Shown: positions 15,756-25,420, counted from the first letter of the stretch. The stretch: 36,152 nt of DNA from an uncultured Clostridia bacterium (GCA_946187935.1 CAMHSJ010000018.1:1-36152), one strand, 5' to 3'. The notes: a model not told the origin generated them from the sequence alone. Numbers and translations are program-made.

Positions 15756-15764
15756 TGCTATAAT
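15756..15764 (+). promoter_or_regulatory. Extended -10 promoter for DUF4250-gpmI
   Basis: TGCTATAAT (15756-15764) is an extended -10 element 29 bases before the ATG at 15794. A TTGACA at 15742-15747 is only 11 bases away, too close to serve as its -35. Confidence 0.55.
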
Positions 15765-15793
15765 GCAGCCGTAACAAGATAAGGAGCGCAAAC

Positions 15794-15979
15794 ATGCCAC
15801 TGCCTAAAGACCCTAACATGCTCTTAAGCTATGTCAACACTCAGCTTCGGGACAACTATGAAAGCCTCGCGGAGCTCTGCAGCTCCCTGGGAGTAAAAGA
15901 AGATGACATCATCGGCACACTTAAAGGTGCGGGTTTTATCTACGACAGCGGCCTTAACCGCTTTATTGGTTCAAACTGA
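15794..15979 (+). CDS. DUF4250 family small protein
   Basis: 61 residues, no membrane segment. The sequence MPLPKDPNMLLSYVNTQLRD and the closing GFIYDSGLNRF are characteristic of DUF4250, a family of short proteins of unknown function in Clostridia and Bacteroidetes. The predicted fold is a small helical bundle resembling a helix-turn-helix (ELCSSLGVKEDDIIGTLKGA), but DNA binding is not shown. AAGGAG lies 9 bases before the ATG. It is 21 bases upstream of gpmI with no terminator between, so cotranscription is likely. Confidence 0.8.
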   Translation: MPLPKDPNMLLSYVNTQLRDNYESLAELCSSLGVKEDDIIGTLKGAGFIYDSGLNRFIGSN

Positions 15980-16000
15980 TCACAAAAAGGAGATTTATCT

Positions 16001-17593
16001 ATGAAACGCAGACCGGTAGTACTTATGGTCCTTGACGGATTTGGTCTTTCAGACATCAAGGAATACAATGCCGTTTATATGGCCAAGACCCCTGTTATCG
16101 ATAAGCTCGAGGCAGAGTGCCCCTTCGTAAAGGGTTATGCTTCAGGACTTGCTGTAGGACTTCCTGACGGACAGATGGGAAACTCTGAGGTAGGCCACAT
16201 GAACATCGGTTCGGGCAGGGTCATCTACCAGGATCTCACTCTCATCACAAAGTATATAGAGGACGGAGTCTTCTTTAAGAATGAGGAACTCCTCAGGGCT
16301 ATCGATAACTGCAAGAAGAATGATTCCGACCTTCACGTATGGGGGCTTCTCTCAGACGGCGGCGTTCACTCACATATCACACATCTTTATGCGATCTTAG
16401 AGCTCTGCAAGAAAGAGAACTTCGACAGAGTCTATGTTCACCCCTTCTTTGACGGCCGTGACACACCTCCGGCATCAGGCAAGGGATATCTCCAGGCTCT
16501 CGTAGATGAGATGGCCAAGATCGGCGTAGGCAAGGTCGCATCACTTTCCGGCCGTTACTATGCAATGGACAGAGACAACAACTGGGACCGTATCCAGTTA
16601 GCATACGATTCTCTCGTAAAGGGTGAGGGCGTAAAGGCAACTGATCCCGTACAGGCCATGCAGGATTCATACGATAAGGAAGTCTACGATGAGTTTGTCC
16701 TTCCTACAGTAATAACTGATGAGGCAGGCAATGCTTTAAGCGTAGTAAAGCCTAATGACTCTGTCATCTTCTTTAACTTCCGTCCTGACAGGGCAAGAGA
16801 GATAACCAAGGCATTCTGCTACAGCGACGAAGATATTCAAGCAGCTGACGGCGATGCTTCCGACTCCAAGAGCATCAAGAGCCTCGTAAGAGCAAACGGC
16901 TTCATGCCTCTTACCTATGTATGCTTCAAGGACTACGAGGAGACGATCCCCAACAAGTTCGTAGCATTCAAGAAGGAAGAGATCGTAAACACATTAGGCC
17001 AGTATCTCGCAGACAACGGCTTAAAGCAGCTCAGGATCGCAGAGACAGAGAAGTATGCACATGTTACATTCTTCTTCAACGGCGGTATCGAGGAACCCAA
17101 CAAGGATGAGGACCGTACGCTCGTTCCTTCTCCCGCAGTCGCAACATACGACCTCAAGCCTGAGATGAGCGCACCTGAAGTTTCAGCCAAGCTCGATGCA
17201 GCTATCTGCTCTGACAAGTATGATGTTGTCATCATCAACTTCGCTAACCCTGACATGGTCGGACACACGGGTGTTCTTGAAGCTGCCATCAAGGCCGTTG
17301 AGAGGATCGACGAGTGTGTCGGAGGCGCTGTAGAGGCCGTTAAGAAGATGAACGGCGTTCTCTTCATCTGCGCTGACCACGGCAACGCCGAGCAGATGCT
17401 CAACTATGAGACAAAGCAGCCTCATACTGCACATACGACAAATCCGGTTCCTTTCATCCTTTATAACTACGATCCGGAATACACATTAAGAGAGGGCGGC
17501 AGGCTCTGCGACATCGCGCCTACGCTCCTTGAGATCATGGGCCTTCCCCAGCCTGCCGAAATGACAGGCGAGTCTCTTCTCATCAAGAAGTAA
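16001..17593 (+). CDS. gpmI: 2,3-bisphosphoglycerate-independent phosphoglycerate mutase
   Basis: 530 residues, slightly longer than the common 510. It interconverts 3- and 2-phosphoglycerate in glycolysis using two Mn2+ ions. The nucleophile Ser is in MGNSEVGHMNIG (about residue 62). Other landmarks are LSDGGVHSHITHL, FFDGRDTPP, GRYYAMDRDNNWDR, FFNFRPDRAREI, NPDMVGHTG and CADHGNAEQM, all intact. AAGGAG lies 8 bases before the ATG. It ends in a strong terminator. Its codon use is strongly biased (many GCA, AAG and ATC), as for a highly expressed gene. Confidence 0.97.
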   Translation: MKRRPVVLMVLDGFGLSDIKEYNAVYMAKTPVIDKLEAECPFVKGYASGLAVGLPDGQMGNSEVGHMNIGSGRVIYQDLTLITKYIEDGVFFKNEELLRAIDNCKKNDSDLHVWGLLSDGGVHSHITHLYAILELCKKENFDRVYVHPFFDGRDTPPASGKGYLQALVDEMAKIGVGKVASLSGRYYAMDRDNNWDRIQLAYDSLVKGEGVKATDPVQAMQDSYDKEVYDEFVLPTVITDEAGNALSVVKPNDSVIFFNFRPDRAREITKAFCYSDEDIQAADGDASDSKSIKSLVRANGFMPLTYVCFKDYEETIPNKFVAFKKEEIVNTLGQYLADNGLKQLRIAETEKYAHVTFFFNGGIEEPNKDEDRTLVPSPAVATYDLKPEMSAPEVSAKLDAAICSDKYDVVIINFANPDMVGHTGVLEAAIKAVERIDECVGGAVEAVKKMNGVLFICADHGNAEQMLNYETKQPHTAHTTNPVPFILYNYDPEYTLREGGRLCDIAPTLLEIMGLPQPAEMTGESLLIKK

Positions 17594-17610
17594 TAACCTT
17601 ACGAAAGCAT

Positions 17611-17637
17611 GCCCGGCGTTTGCGCCGGGCTTGTTTT
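17611..17637 (+). terminator. Rho-independent terminator after gpmI
   Basis: gcccggcg (17611-17618) pairs perfectly with cgccgggc (17623-17630) around a 4-base loop, followed by TTGTTTT. It lies 17 bases past the gpmI stop. Confidence 0.92.
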
Positions 17638-17655
17638 GTAAGATGAGTGGTAATA

Positions 17656-17661
17656 TATAAT
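17656..17661 (+). promoter_or_regulatory. Likely -10 element for the glycosyltransferase operon
   Basis: A consensus TATAAT lies 29 bases before the ATG at 17691. The best -35 candidate (TTGTTT, 17631-17636) overlaps the gpmI terminator tail and has a long 19-base spacer. The operon may also depend on read-through. Confidence 0.45.
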
Positions 17662-17690
17662 CACCAAGGCAGAAAGAGGACAACGGGGCA

Positions 17691-18707
17691 ATGGCGCCAC
17701 TATTCAGCATTACCATAACCTGCTATAACTATGCGCGTTTTATGCCGCGTTGTCTTGAAGCGATCAAGAGGCAGAACTTCAAGGATTACGAAGTGATCCT
17801 CTGTGATGACTGCTCGACTGATAATACCGTCGAAGTCGTAAACAAGTTTATCGCTGATAATCCTGAGATGGATATCACTCTCCTTGTAAACGAGAAGAAT
17901 CTGGGCGTTTTGGGAACGCGCAACAGGATGCTGGATAGCGCCAGGGGCAAGTACATCATGTTCTGTGATTCAGATGACTGGATGGATGACAACTGTCTTG
18001 AGGTCCTGGCTAGATATACTGATGACGACCCCGACAGGATAATCGCCCAGTTCAGGGATGTCGATCAGGACGGCAAGCTCGTTCAGGTCCAGGATCTTCC
18101 CGAGCATCCGAATAAGTGGATCTGCGGGGTCCACCACGGTTCTGTCTACAGAAGGCAGATATTTGTTGATAACAACATAAAGTTTGAGAGAAGATATCCG
18201 GATGATGTCTATATCAATGTCCTTTTCAATAAGCATTGCAGCAAGGTGACATTTGTCCACGAGACCATTTTCAACTGGTATGTCCACACGGATTCCCAGT
18301 CGAGGACACCAAAGGCCGATTCACCGTGGATAGGTCACAGGCTCCTTGATTCGGCAGCATCCTACATAATGCCCGTCATGAACGAACATCTGACAGGCGA
18401 TAAGGCAGGCGAGAGGGAATATCTGGAACTGATGCTCATCAAGATCTACTGCCTGTCGATATACAGCGTCCAGGGGCTTCCCCTCAAGACTCTTCTCGGA
18501 GAATACAAAAGCTGCCGTAAGATCATGAATGAGATAGATCCTGATTATCTGTCCAACCGTTTCCTTAAAAGATCAGTCGAGTCGCCCATGCGCGATTATG
18601 CGACAAAGATAGTAAGGATGACTTCGGCATTTGAGAAACTCCATCTGATAAAGCCTGCACTTGTATGTTATTTCCTGATATCCAAGGTGCACTATTTTGA
18701 TATGTAG
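17691..18707 (+). CDS. Family 2 glycosyltransferase
   Basis: 338 residues with a GT-A fold in the first 210. The start FSITITCYNYARFMPRCLEA, the nucleotide-binding VILCDDCSTDNTVEVV, and the metal-binding CDSDDWMDDN (about residues 92-101) are standard GT2 landmarks. The C-terminal 120 residues are helical without clear membrane spans. Many GT2 proteins of this kind build surface polysaccharide or glycolipid. The donor and acceptor sugars are not readable. It is the first gene of a four-gene unit with three multi-membrane glycosyltransferase-like proteins, 7 bases ahead of the next, so it probably serves the same glycan. Confidence 0.92.
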   Translation: MAPLFSITITCYNYARFMPRCLEAIKRQNFKDYEVILCDDCSTDNTVEVVNKFIADNPEMDITLLVNEKNLGVLGTRNRMLDSARGKYIMFCDSDDWMDDNCLEVLARYTDDDPDRIIAQFRDVDQDGKLVQVQDLPEHPNKWICGVHHGSVYRRQIFVDNNIKFERRYPDDVYINVLFNKHCSKVTFVHETIFNWYVHTDSQSRTPKADSPWIGHRLLDSAASYIMPVMNEHLTGDKAGEREYLELMLIKIYCLSIYSVQGLPLKTLLGEYKSCRKIMNEIDPDYLSNRFLKRSVESPMRDYATKIVRMTSAFEKLHLIKPALVCYFLISKVHYFDM

Positions 18708-18714
18708 GTGAGAT

Positions 18715-20841
18715 ATGCCAAAAGATAAGAAATTGTACATATTTTCTTGCGTGATGCTCGCCATGTCCTTTGCCTTAGGGCTTGTCAATGACAGGTTAAA
18801 GAGCAGCGTCTTCGGCCACCTGGTCAATGCCGTATATATCCTGTTCCTGCTCAGTTTTATGGCAGGGGCATATTTCTATAACCAAAGGAAGCATAAGATA
18901 CATATCACTATAGAACTCCTCATAACGGAGTTTACGGGTGCCATGTTCTTCACGATGGAATTTCTGTTCAACGGCAATCCCCGCCAGAATATCGTTGTCG
19001 GAACGGCAAGCTTTGTCCTTATGTGGGCGGCTTTCTTTATTACATTCATCAAGCAGTACAAGGAAGTATTCCCCGTTATCGGAAAGTGGCTTTCCGGAAG
19101 TCTTTCCAAGCACATTTTGCTCTGGGTGATCCTCATAGTCTATGCCGTTATGTTCAGCGCGAATTATAAGGTATGGTTCAGAGGGGATTCTTTTACCTAT
19201 TTCTCGGCAGCATCTCTTAATCTGGATGCCTGGGACAATACGATGAATACTGTCTATGCTTTCATGATGGGCGGACATCTTACCTACAGCTATAACATGA
19301 TCGTGAATATCTTCATGCTGCCTTTAAGAGGCTTTGGTGTCAGTGAAGAGATATCTATCAGGATCGCCAATCTGGTCATGTCAGAGATAACTATAGCGCT
19401 CTTCTATGCGGTCACGGTAAGACTCTTCAGGAACTTAAGCGCTTTCTCAAGAGCCATGCTAACGGCGGCATTTACATTCTCACCGCTGTTTTGGGGTATC
19501 TCTTATCTTGCAAGCTCGGACTTTGCTCTTCTTTGCTTCTTTACGCTGTTCATATTCGCTTATCTTTATGACCTTAAGATAATGAAGCTGACAGCGCTGA
19601 CGGGACTGTGCTTTACAAAAGAAACGGCAGTCCTTTTGCCCTTCGGTTTCTTTATAGGCGGTCTTATCTTTGCGATGAGATCCTCCAAAGAACTTAAGCC
19701 GTCAGAGAGGCTGCGCAAGTATGCAAACGAGAACATAGAGATCATAACGGCCATCCTGGTGTTCACGTCTGCCATGATCATAGGGCAGCGCGGCTGGATA
19801 CATGACTTCCATAATATCCTCAAGGAATACATACTGGGCGAGGAGATAGAACATCTTCCGGACATCGTTATCCCGGGCCATTACCAGCTGTTTAAGCTCA
19901 ATTCGCTGTTTACCGCACACTTCATGTGGGTCGTAACTGCCCTGATAGTCATCTATCTGATATTCGTCCTCGTCAAGAAACCTGTAAGGAGCAGCAAGGC
20001 AAATGCGCTCCTGATCAGTCTTCTGTTCTCGGGAGTCTTATACTATGCGTTTGAACTCGTATATTTCAACTACGTGCACTACAGATATTCACAGTACAAT
20101 CTGCTCATCATGATGCTCCTTCTGGGATTCATGCTCGATGAGATGGTCTCAAACAACCTGATCAAGAACCTGGTCCCCGTCATAGTCGCATCGCTGTTCC
20201 TTACTGAGTGTTATTTCACGGTGGATCCTGTAACGCGCAGGACCTGGAATACATTTGACAGCGGCAACGGCGAAGCTGTAACGATGCAGATGTATTTCTA
20301 CCAGGTCAAGAACGGCATAGGCTATATAGAAGGCGACCGCAACACCGTGGTATGCACCGCATTCCTGAACGACGGCATGGACCATAACAGGGAGATCATA
20401 GGACTCCAGAGATGCGTCGAAGAAGGATTAAGAGAGATAGGTTACGACGATTCGAAAGTCCTGGTCCTCGATTCTTACGGAGAGTTTGTCTCACTGACCT
20501 GTCTGGGACTGCTTGGATTCCCCGAGCGTCATTCATTTAACTGGAATCCGGAACTTGCCAGGATCAGGATAAAGTATAAAGATGTCACGGGAGATCTCAT
20601 AGGTGATGAAGAGCTCCCCGGATATGACATCAATATCTTGGAGAGCACCCATTACGACAAGATCTGTGAGGAATCACTTGAAGAAGAGAGTCTGTATAAC
20701 GAGGTCTACTATCTTGACGTGGCGATAAACCCCAATGACAAGGATCTGTATCTTGAAGGGCGTGAGATCATCAGCACAAGAGTCATTACCGACGGCATCT
20801 GGCAGATCAGACTCCTGAGGCTGAAGCCTGCGGAGGCTTGA
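18715..20841 (+). CDS. Large GT-C-like polytopic membrane protein, paralogue 1
   Basis: 708 residues with about 14 hydrophobic segments in the first 510, then a soluble C-terminal domain of roughly 200 residues. An Asp in the loop after an early helix (WFRGDSFTYF, about 153-162) and CFTKETAVLLP (about 299-309) match the layout of GT-C glycosyltransferases, which use lipid-linked sugar donors and a loop acid on the outer face. I do not recognise a precise family. It shares long conserved stretches with the next gene, including the end motif YLDVAINPND...GREIISTRV...GIWQIRLLRL. The inferred role is sugar transfer or tailoring on a lipid-linked or wall glycan at the membrane. The gene ends one base before its paralogue begins. 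Confidence 0.7.
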   Translation: MPKDKKLYIFSCVMLAMSFALGLVNDRLKSSVFGHLVNAVYILFLLSFMAGAYFYNQRKHKIHITIELLITEFTGAMFFTMEFLFNGNPRQNIVVGTASFVLMWAAFFITFIKQYKEVFPVIGKWLSGSLSKHILLWVILIVYAVMFSANYKVWFRGDSFTYFSAASLNLDAWDNTMNTVYAFMMGGHLTYSYNMIVNIFMLPLRGFGVSEEISIRIANLVMSEITIALFYAVTVRLFRNLSAFSRAMLTAAFTFSPLFWGISYLASSDFALLCFFTLFIFAYLYDLKIMKLTALTGLCFTKETAVLLPFGFFIGGLIFAMRSSKELKPSERLRKYANENIEIITAILVFTSAMIIGQRGWIHDFHNILKEYILGEEIEHLPDIVIPGHYQLFKLNSLFTAHFMWVVTALIVIYLIFVLVKKPVRSSKANALLISLLFSGVLYYAFELVYFNYVHYRYSQYNLLIMMLLLGFMLDEMVSNNLIKNLVPVIVASLFLTECYFTVDPVTRRTWNTFDSGNGEAVTMQMYFYQVKNGIGYIEGDRNTVVCTAFLNDGMDHNREIIGLQRCVEEGLREIGYDDSKVLVLDSYGEFVSLTCLGLLGFPERHSFNWNPELARIRIKYKDVTGDLIGDEELPGYDINILESTHYDKICEESLEEESLYNEVYYLDVAINPNDKDLYLEGREIISTRVITDGIWQIRLLRLKPAEA

Positions 20842-20842
20842 T

Positions 20843-22942
20843 TTGAAAGACAGACTTCTTTTTGCCTTTTCGATAACGGCCTTTGCGGCATCTCTTCTGT
20901 GCGGCCTCATGCAGGCGTTTATCGTATGTGATGTTTTCTTCATCTTATCGGTGCTCCTCTATCTGGCGGCCAGTTGTTTTTACATAAGAAGACCACACCG
21001 TATTAAGACAGACTTCCAGATGCTTTCCGTCACTTTGCTCTTTTTTCTGTTCTGGGCAGAGCAGCTGATCTTCTGCAGGAGCCCGATAATCGACTATCCT
21101 GCAGGCATTACGGCAGGATGCTGTTTTGCAGTATCTGCTTTCCTTATTCTTTCTTCCTGCGGGAAGAGAGTTGCAGGAAGGATAAGAGAGCTCTTGCTGC
21201 CCAACATAAGAAAACTCCTGCCTTTAGCAGCTGCTGCCGCAGTTACGGCGAGTCTTTACATATCCCGTTTCGGCTTATGGTTTAAAGGTGACAGCGATAC
21301 CTATCTGAGGAGCTTTGTCTCCAACTGGGACACATGGGATCTTACGCCCAATACATTCGGAGCATTTATGCTCGCAGGTCACATCACGGGAGCCTACAAT
21401 TTCCTTTTGTATCTGATCTCTTATCCGCTGAGGGCATTTGGCGTCAGTTACGGGATGTGCGTAAGGATCACCGGTGTTTTTATGATGATCATAATGCTTA
21501 CTGCTTTTTATGCGGTGATCCTCAGGATAACCCCCAAGACAGGCGAAGTTAAATCGGCCATACTGCTGATACTTCTTGCTGTTTCCCCGTCTTTCTTCGG
21601 AACATCTTATCTGATGGATTCGGATCTTCCCCAGACTGTCTTTCTCATGCTGTTCCTCATGGCATACTGCTACGAGCTGAAGGTGTTCGAATACCTGTTT
21701 GCAGCGGCACTTTGCTTTACAAAGGAAACAGCGATCATCCTTCTTCTGGGAATATATGTCGGAGGCTGGGTCTTCAAGATCAGAAATGACAGGAGCAAAG
21801 GACTTCTGAAGAAGACGTTCGACTATTTCATGGATGGTTCATGCTACACGTTCGCGGCAGGTCTGTTCATTGTCCCTTTGATCTTAGGCAAGGACGGATG
21901 GTCGAAAACGTTAAAGGGCATGATCAAGTCTGTTCTCGGGATGAGCGGTGACAAGATACCGACGCCTGATCATGTGGATAAGACCGCATATAAGATCGTA
22001 AAGCTCGGAGGCTTATTCGTATCACATTACAACTGGATCATAACGCTCATCATCCTGGCGGGGATCGTTTGGCTATTGATCCTAAGAGGAGACAAGAAGG
22101 GGAGTAATCCCGCCCTTTCCAGATTCCTGCCTGCTCTTACTGGTTGTTTTGTAATGTTTGTCCTGTTCACCGTATTCTATTTTACTTATCCGCACTACAG
22201 GTATTACAGGAGCGGATATCTGCTCCTTGTCCTGTATCTTGCGGTCATTATGGAGCAGATAAGACTTAAGGAAGTGATAAAAGATGCCGCGCTTACAGCC
22301 GTTAGCATAATGGTCGCGGCCGAATGCTTCCAGACGACGGATCCGCTCACGAGGGCAGTCTTTCCCAAGGTCGACTGCGGAAACGGGTCTGAGGTAACGA
22401 TGACCAGATACTTCTATGGCGGCGAATATTACAGATACGGTTTTGTTGAGGACGAGACTCAGGTCAACAGACTTCTTTTAAGCGACGGATTCGAACACAA
22501 CCTGGCAGTCTCAGGACTTCAGGCTGTTTTCGAGGATGCCTTCAAATATATAGATCCTGATGAAAGAACGCTGATTGTGTTGGATCCCGCAGGCGGCGAG
22601 CTGGCTACCACAACGATGGAGCTCTTCGGCACGAGAAGATATGAGGAGTATTTCTGGGATGAAGACGGCGCCTTGCTTAACCACGACGGCATCGGCGTAC
22701 CTGTTACGTTTGCTTCAGGCTGGACCCCTGCTGATGCCACTGAAGGTCAGACGGATCTTCCGATATTCATGGAGGACTATGACAGGACCTGTTCTATTGA
22801 ACAAAACTTTGACAGAATATACTATATAGACATGCCGTTCAATGACACATACCAAGACTCTTATCTGGATGGCAGGGATATCATTGAATCAGTAAAGATC
22901 TGTGAGGGAATATGGGAGATAGATCTTATAAGACTCAGATGA
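20843..22942 (+). CDS. Large GT-C-like polytopic membrane protein, paralogue 2
   Basis: 699 residues, a tandem duplicate of the preceding gene with the same order of parts: about 14 membrane segments, WFKGDSDTYL (about 145-154), GAFMLAGHITGAYN, PLRAFGVSYG, CFTKETAIILL (about 291-301), TYPHYRYYRSGY, then a soluble domain ending YYIDMPF...DGRDIIES...GIWEIDLIRLR. The TTG start at 20843 is chosen because CGGAGG lies 7 bases upstream and no ATG fits. As for paralogue 1, a GT-C glycosyltransferase is likely but the substrate is unknown. Divergence outside the shared motifs suggests different donors or acceptors. The stop overlaps the next start (ATGA). Confidence 0.7.
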   Translation: MKDRLLFAFSITAFAASLLCGLMQAFIVCDVFFILSVLLYLAASCFYIRRPHRIKTDFQMLSVTLLFFLFWAEQLIFCRSPIIDYPAGITAGCCFAVSAFLILSSCGKRVAGRIRELLLPNIRKLLPLAAAAAVTASLYISRFGLWFKGDSDTYLRSFVSNWDTWDLTPNTFGAFMLAGHITGAYNFLLYLISYPLRAFGVSYGMCVRITGVFMMIIMLTAFYAVILRITPKTGEVKSAILLILLAVSPSFFGTSYLMDSDLPQTVFLMLFLMAYCYELKVFEYLFAAALCFTKETAIILLLGIYVGGWVFKIRNDRSKGLLKKTFDYFMDGSCYTFAAGLFIVPLILGKDGWSKTLKGMIKSVLGMSGDKIPTPDHVDKTAYKIVKLGGLFVSHYNWIITLIILAGIVWLLILRGDKKGSNPALSRFLPALTGCFVMFVLFTVFYFTYPHYRYYRSGYLLLVLYLAVIMEQIRLKEVIKDAALTAVSIMVAAECFQTTDPLTRAVFPKVDCGNGSEVTMTRYFYGGEYYRYGFVEDETQVNRLLLSDGFEHNLAVSGLQAVFEDAFKYIDPDERTLIVLDPAGGELATTTMELFGTRRYEEYFWDEDGALLNHDGIGVPVTFASGWTPADATEGQTDLPIFMEDYDRTCSIEQNFDRIYYIDMPFNDTYQDSYLDGRDIIESVKICEGIWEIDLIRLR

Positions 22943-24198
22943 AGACAGACAGGGATCACAGCAGGCTCGTGACCATAGGTCTTGCAGTCATTCCTGCAGT
23001 ATTTGTCTGGTTTATCTTTACGGCATTGATCCATGGAGCCGGACCTCTTACGGGGCAGCTGTTTTTCGGTGATACCCACGATACGTTCATGGATTTTTAT
23101 AACTGCCTTCACAGCGTGGCCGGCAGGGACCCTTATAATGAGATCAACAAGGTCCAGTATCCGCCGCTGTGCGAGCTGATATTCTATGTTGCCGGCAAAC
23201 TTGCGCCGCGGGGATATGACTTTGCTAATTCCTACTATCTCAGGGAAGTTCAGAGCATTACGCTGACATTTGTATTATTCATCTTTGTTCCCATCATCCT
23301 TTCTGTTTATGCAATAGAAGACATGTCATCCCTGACGGCGGGCAGGAAGAGGCTTCTGGTCTTATCAGTCCTTTTGTCTTCGCCGTTCCTCTATTCGTTT
23401 GAGAGAGGAAATATAATCCTTTACAGCCTTGCATTTACTTTGCTGTTCATATCTCTGAGAAACAGTGAGAGCAAGGTAAAGCGCGAGATAGCTCTCATCT
23501 GTCTTGCACTCGCATTCGCGATAAAGATATATCCTGCAGCTTTCGGCGTTCTCCTTCTGAGGGAAAAGAAGATCAAAGAGGCAGTAAGATGCGCCTTATA
23601 TGCTTTGGCGCTGTTCTTCCTGCCGTTCCTTTGCTTCGGCGGTTTCGGCAAGTTCATGCTCATGATCAAATGGCTTACGCTGAGCACGGGCAGTTCAACT
23701 GCGGAAGGTCTTGGAGCCAAGATCAATTTTGCAACGGTCATAAGGATCTATATGTCAAAGTTCTTCGGAATGGAAGCAGATATAGCATGGCCGCAGACTG
23801 TTGCGGTCATCCTGGCCGTGATCCTCATTGCCTGCAGCATCTTTGTCCGCAGGGAATGGATGAGCGCAGCCATGATAGCGCTCGTTATCTGCGGGATGCC
23901 TGCGTTCAGTTATTTCTATGTCGGAGTATTCCTTATCATCCCGTTTGTCATGCTGACGGGCAAAGATGAGTTCGGTAAGGCGGACATTGCAGGCCTTGCC
24001 TTATTGCTCTTGGCATTAGCGCCTTATCCTGTCACTTTCAAAGCGCCTGAGAAAAGTTATGACATTACCGTGATGCAGTGTATAACGGGAAGCGTGATGC
24101 TGATATTATCAGTCCTTTTGATCGCGGTCTCCTTAAGAGATCTTGCCCTGGTCTTCTCCCGCAAAGAGCTTCTTAAGGATAATGGGAGCAAGGATTGA
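22939..24198 (+). CDS. GT87-like (DUF2029) membrane glycosyltransferase
   Basis: About 419 residues with roughly ten membrane segments. A loop acid region FFGDTHDTFMDFYNC, VQYPPLCELIFY and the helix pair SFERGNIILYSL ... AFAIKIYPAAFG are typical of the GT87/DUF2029 family, which includes mannosyl- and arabinosyl-transferases using polyprenyl-phosphate sugars. The start at 22939 overlaps the previous stop as ATGA, which suggests translational coupling. The in-frame ATG at 22912 has a purine run too close to it. It is the last gene of the glycan block. Its final 66 bases also code, on the other strand, for the end of the antiporter. Confidence 0.75.
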   Translation: MKTDRDHSRLVTIGLAVIPAVFVWFIFTALIHGAGPLTGQLFFGDTHDTFMDFYNCLHSVAGRDPYNEINKVQYPPLCELIFYVAGKLAPRGYDFANSYYLREVQSITLTFVLFIFVPIILSVYAIEDMSSLTAGRKRLLVLSVLLSSPFLYSFERGNIILYSLAFTLLFISLRNSESKVKREIALICLALAFAIKIYPAAFGVLLLREKKIKEAVRCALYALALFFLPFLCFGGFGKFMLMIKWLTLSTGSSTAEGLGAKINFATVIRIYMSKFFGMEADIAWPQTVAVILAVILIACSIFVRREWMSAAMIALVICGMPAFSYFYVGVFLIIPFVMLTGKDEFGKADIAGLALLLLALAPYPVTFKAPEKSYDITVMQCITGSVMLILSVLLIAVSLRDLALVFSRKELLKDNGSKD

Positions 24199-25317
24199 GC
24201 TTACCAGGATAAGAAGGATTACGGGCGTAAAGAACTCGGGCGTTATAAGTCCCAGTGAAAGTCCCTTCTGAGCAGTTATCAATGCAACTTCTCCTCTTGT
24301 CATCATGCCGACTCCGATCTTAAGAGAGTCCCTGCCGTTGAACTTTAAGATGCGCGATACAAGGCCGCATCCCGCGATCTTGGCGAGGCACGCAACTAAG
24401 ACAAATGCTGCGGAGAAGAGAAGGAGCATAGGTCCCATCTCGCTGAAAGAGACCTTAAGACCTATACCTGCGAAGAAAACAGGCGCGAATACCATATATG
24501 AACTGACATCGACCTTGCGCTCAACATATTTGGCGTCGTGAAGGTTGCAGAGGACAACGCCCGCGACGTAAGCGCCCGTGATGTCCGCTATTCCGAAATA
24601 CCTCTCTGCGACATATGCCATGGCAAGGCAGTAGACCAGAGCGGCGATGGGGATGCGCCTCGTGTGTTCATATCTTTTATCGAGCCATTCGAATACCTTA
24701 TAGACAACAAAGCCTGTCAGTATCGCAAGCGCGAAAAAGGCGATGGCCTTGAACACTATCATCCAGACATTTGTATTCTCATTCTTGGCACTGAGAACAA
24801 AGGTGAGAACGATGATGCCTATTACGTCATCTATGATCGCAGCGCTTACTATCGTCGTGCCTATGGTCCCGCTGAGCTTGCCGATCTCTTTTAGTGCGGC
24901 AACGGTGATGCTGACTGATGTGGCAGCTATTATCGTTCCTATGAACATGCCCTTGAGCATCTGCTCAGAGCCGAGTTCACCCCAGCCGTAAAAACTCATG
25001 AACAGGACCGTTCCCGAGATAATCGGGACAAAGACACCTGCGCAGGCGATTGCCGTTGCTTTGGCGCCTGTCTTCTTGAGCTTGGTCATGTCTGTAGCAA
25101 GGCCTGCTTCGAACATGAGCATGACGACTCCTATCTCAGCCATCTGTGAGATGAAATCAGACTGCTTGACAAAGCCTAAGACGGCAGGACCTATGAGAAG
25201 GCCTGCAAGTATCTCGCCTACGACCTCAGGCGCATGCAGCTTTCTTGCACATATGCCGAAGACTTTTGCGACAAGGAGAATGATCGCGAGATCTCTTAGA
25301 AAAACCAAACTGTCCAA
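24133..25317 (-). CDS. CPA2-family cation:proton antiporter (KefB/Na+/H+ exchanger type)
   Basis: About 394 residues, 12-13 membrane helices. The landmarks are EVVGEILAGLLIGPAVLGF, MFEAGLATDM, SAAIIDDVIGIIVL (the ion-binding Asp pair region) and MMTRGEVALI, all standard for CPA2. There is no C-terminal TrkA-N domain, so it is the short NapA/MjNhaP-like form. The frame is open to 25392, with an ATG at 25347, but only TTG at 25317 has a good ribosome site (GGAAAGAGG, 7 bases upstream). From there the protein begins just before the first helix. It exchanges Na+ or K+ for protons. Its 3' end overlaps the convergent GT87 gene by 66 bases. Confidence 0.88.
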   Translation of the reverse strand: MDSLVFLRDLAIILLVAKVFGICARKLHAPEVVGEILAGLLIGPAVLGFVKQSDFISQMAEIGVVMLMFEAGLATDMTKLKKTGAKATAIACAGVFVPIISGTVLFMSFYGWGELGSEQMLKGMFIGTIIAATSVSITVAALKEIGKLSGTIGTTIVSAAIIDDVIGIIVLTFVLSAKNENTNVWMIVFKAIAFFALAILTGFVVYKVFEWLDKRYEHTRRIPIAALVYCLAMAYVAERYFGIADITGAYVAGVVLCNLHDAKYVERKVDVSSYMVFAPVFFAGIGLKVSFSEMGPMLLLFSAAFVLVACLAKIAGCGLVSRILKFNGRDSLKIGVGMMTRGEVALITAQKGLSLGLITPEFFTPVILLILVSSILAPIILKKLFAGEDQGKIS

Positions 25318-25420
25318 AACAACGCCTCTTTCCTGATATAGTGCCATATAGTTATAACACGCATCAGTCTGTATATGTAAATCAGATTGCACAAAATCTT
25401 TTGGAGCTCCGATATGTTAT

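Noticed and set aside
15742..15764. TTGACA followed by TATAAT as a classic promoter
   Set aside because: The spacer is only 11 bases; the TATAAT works better as an extended -10 element.
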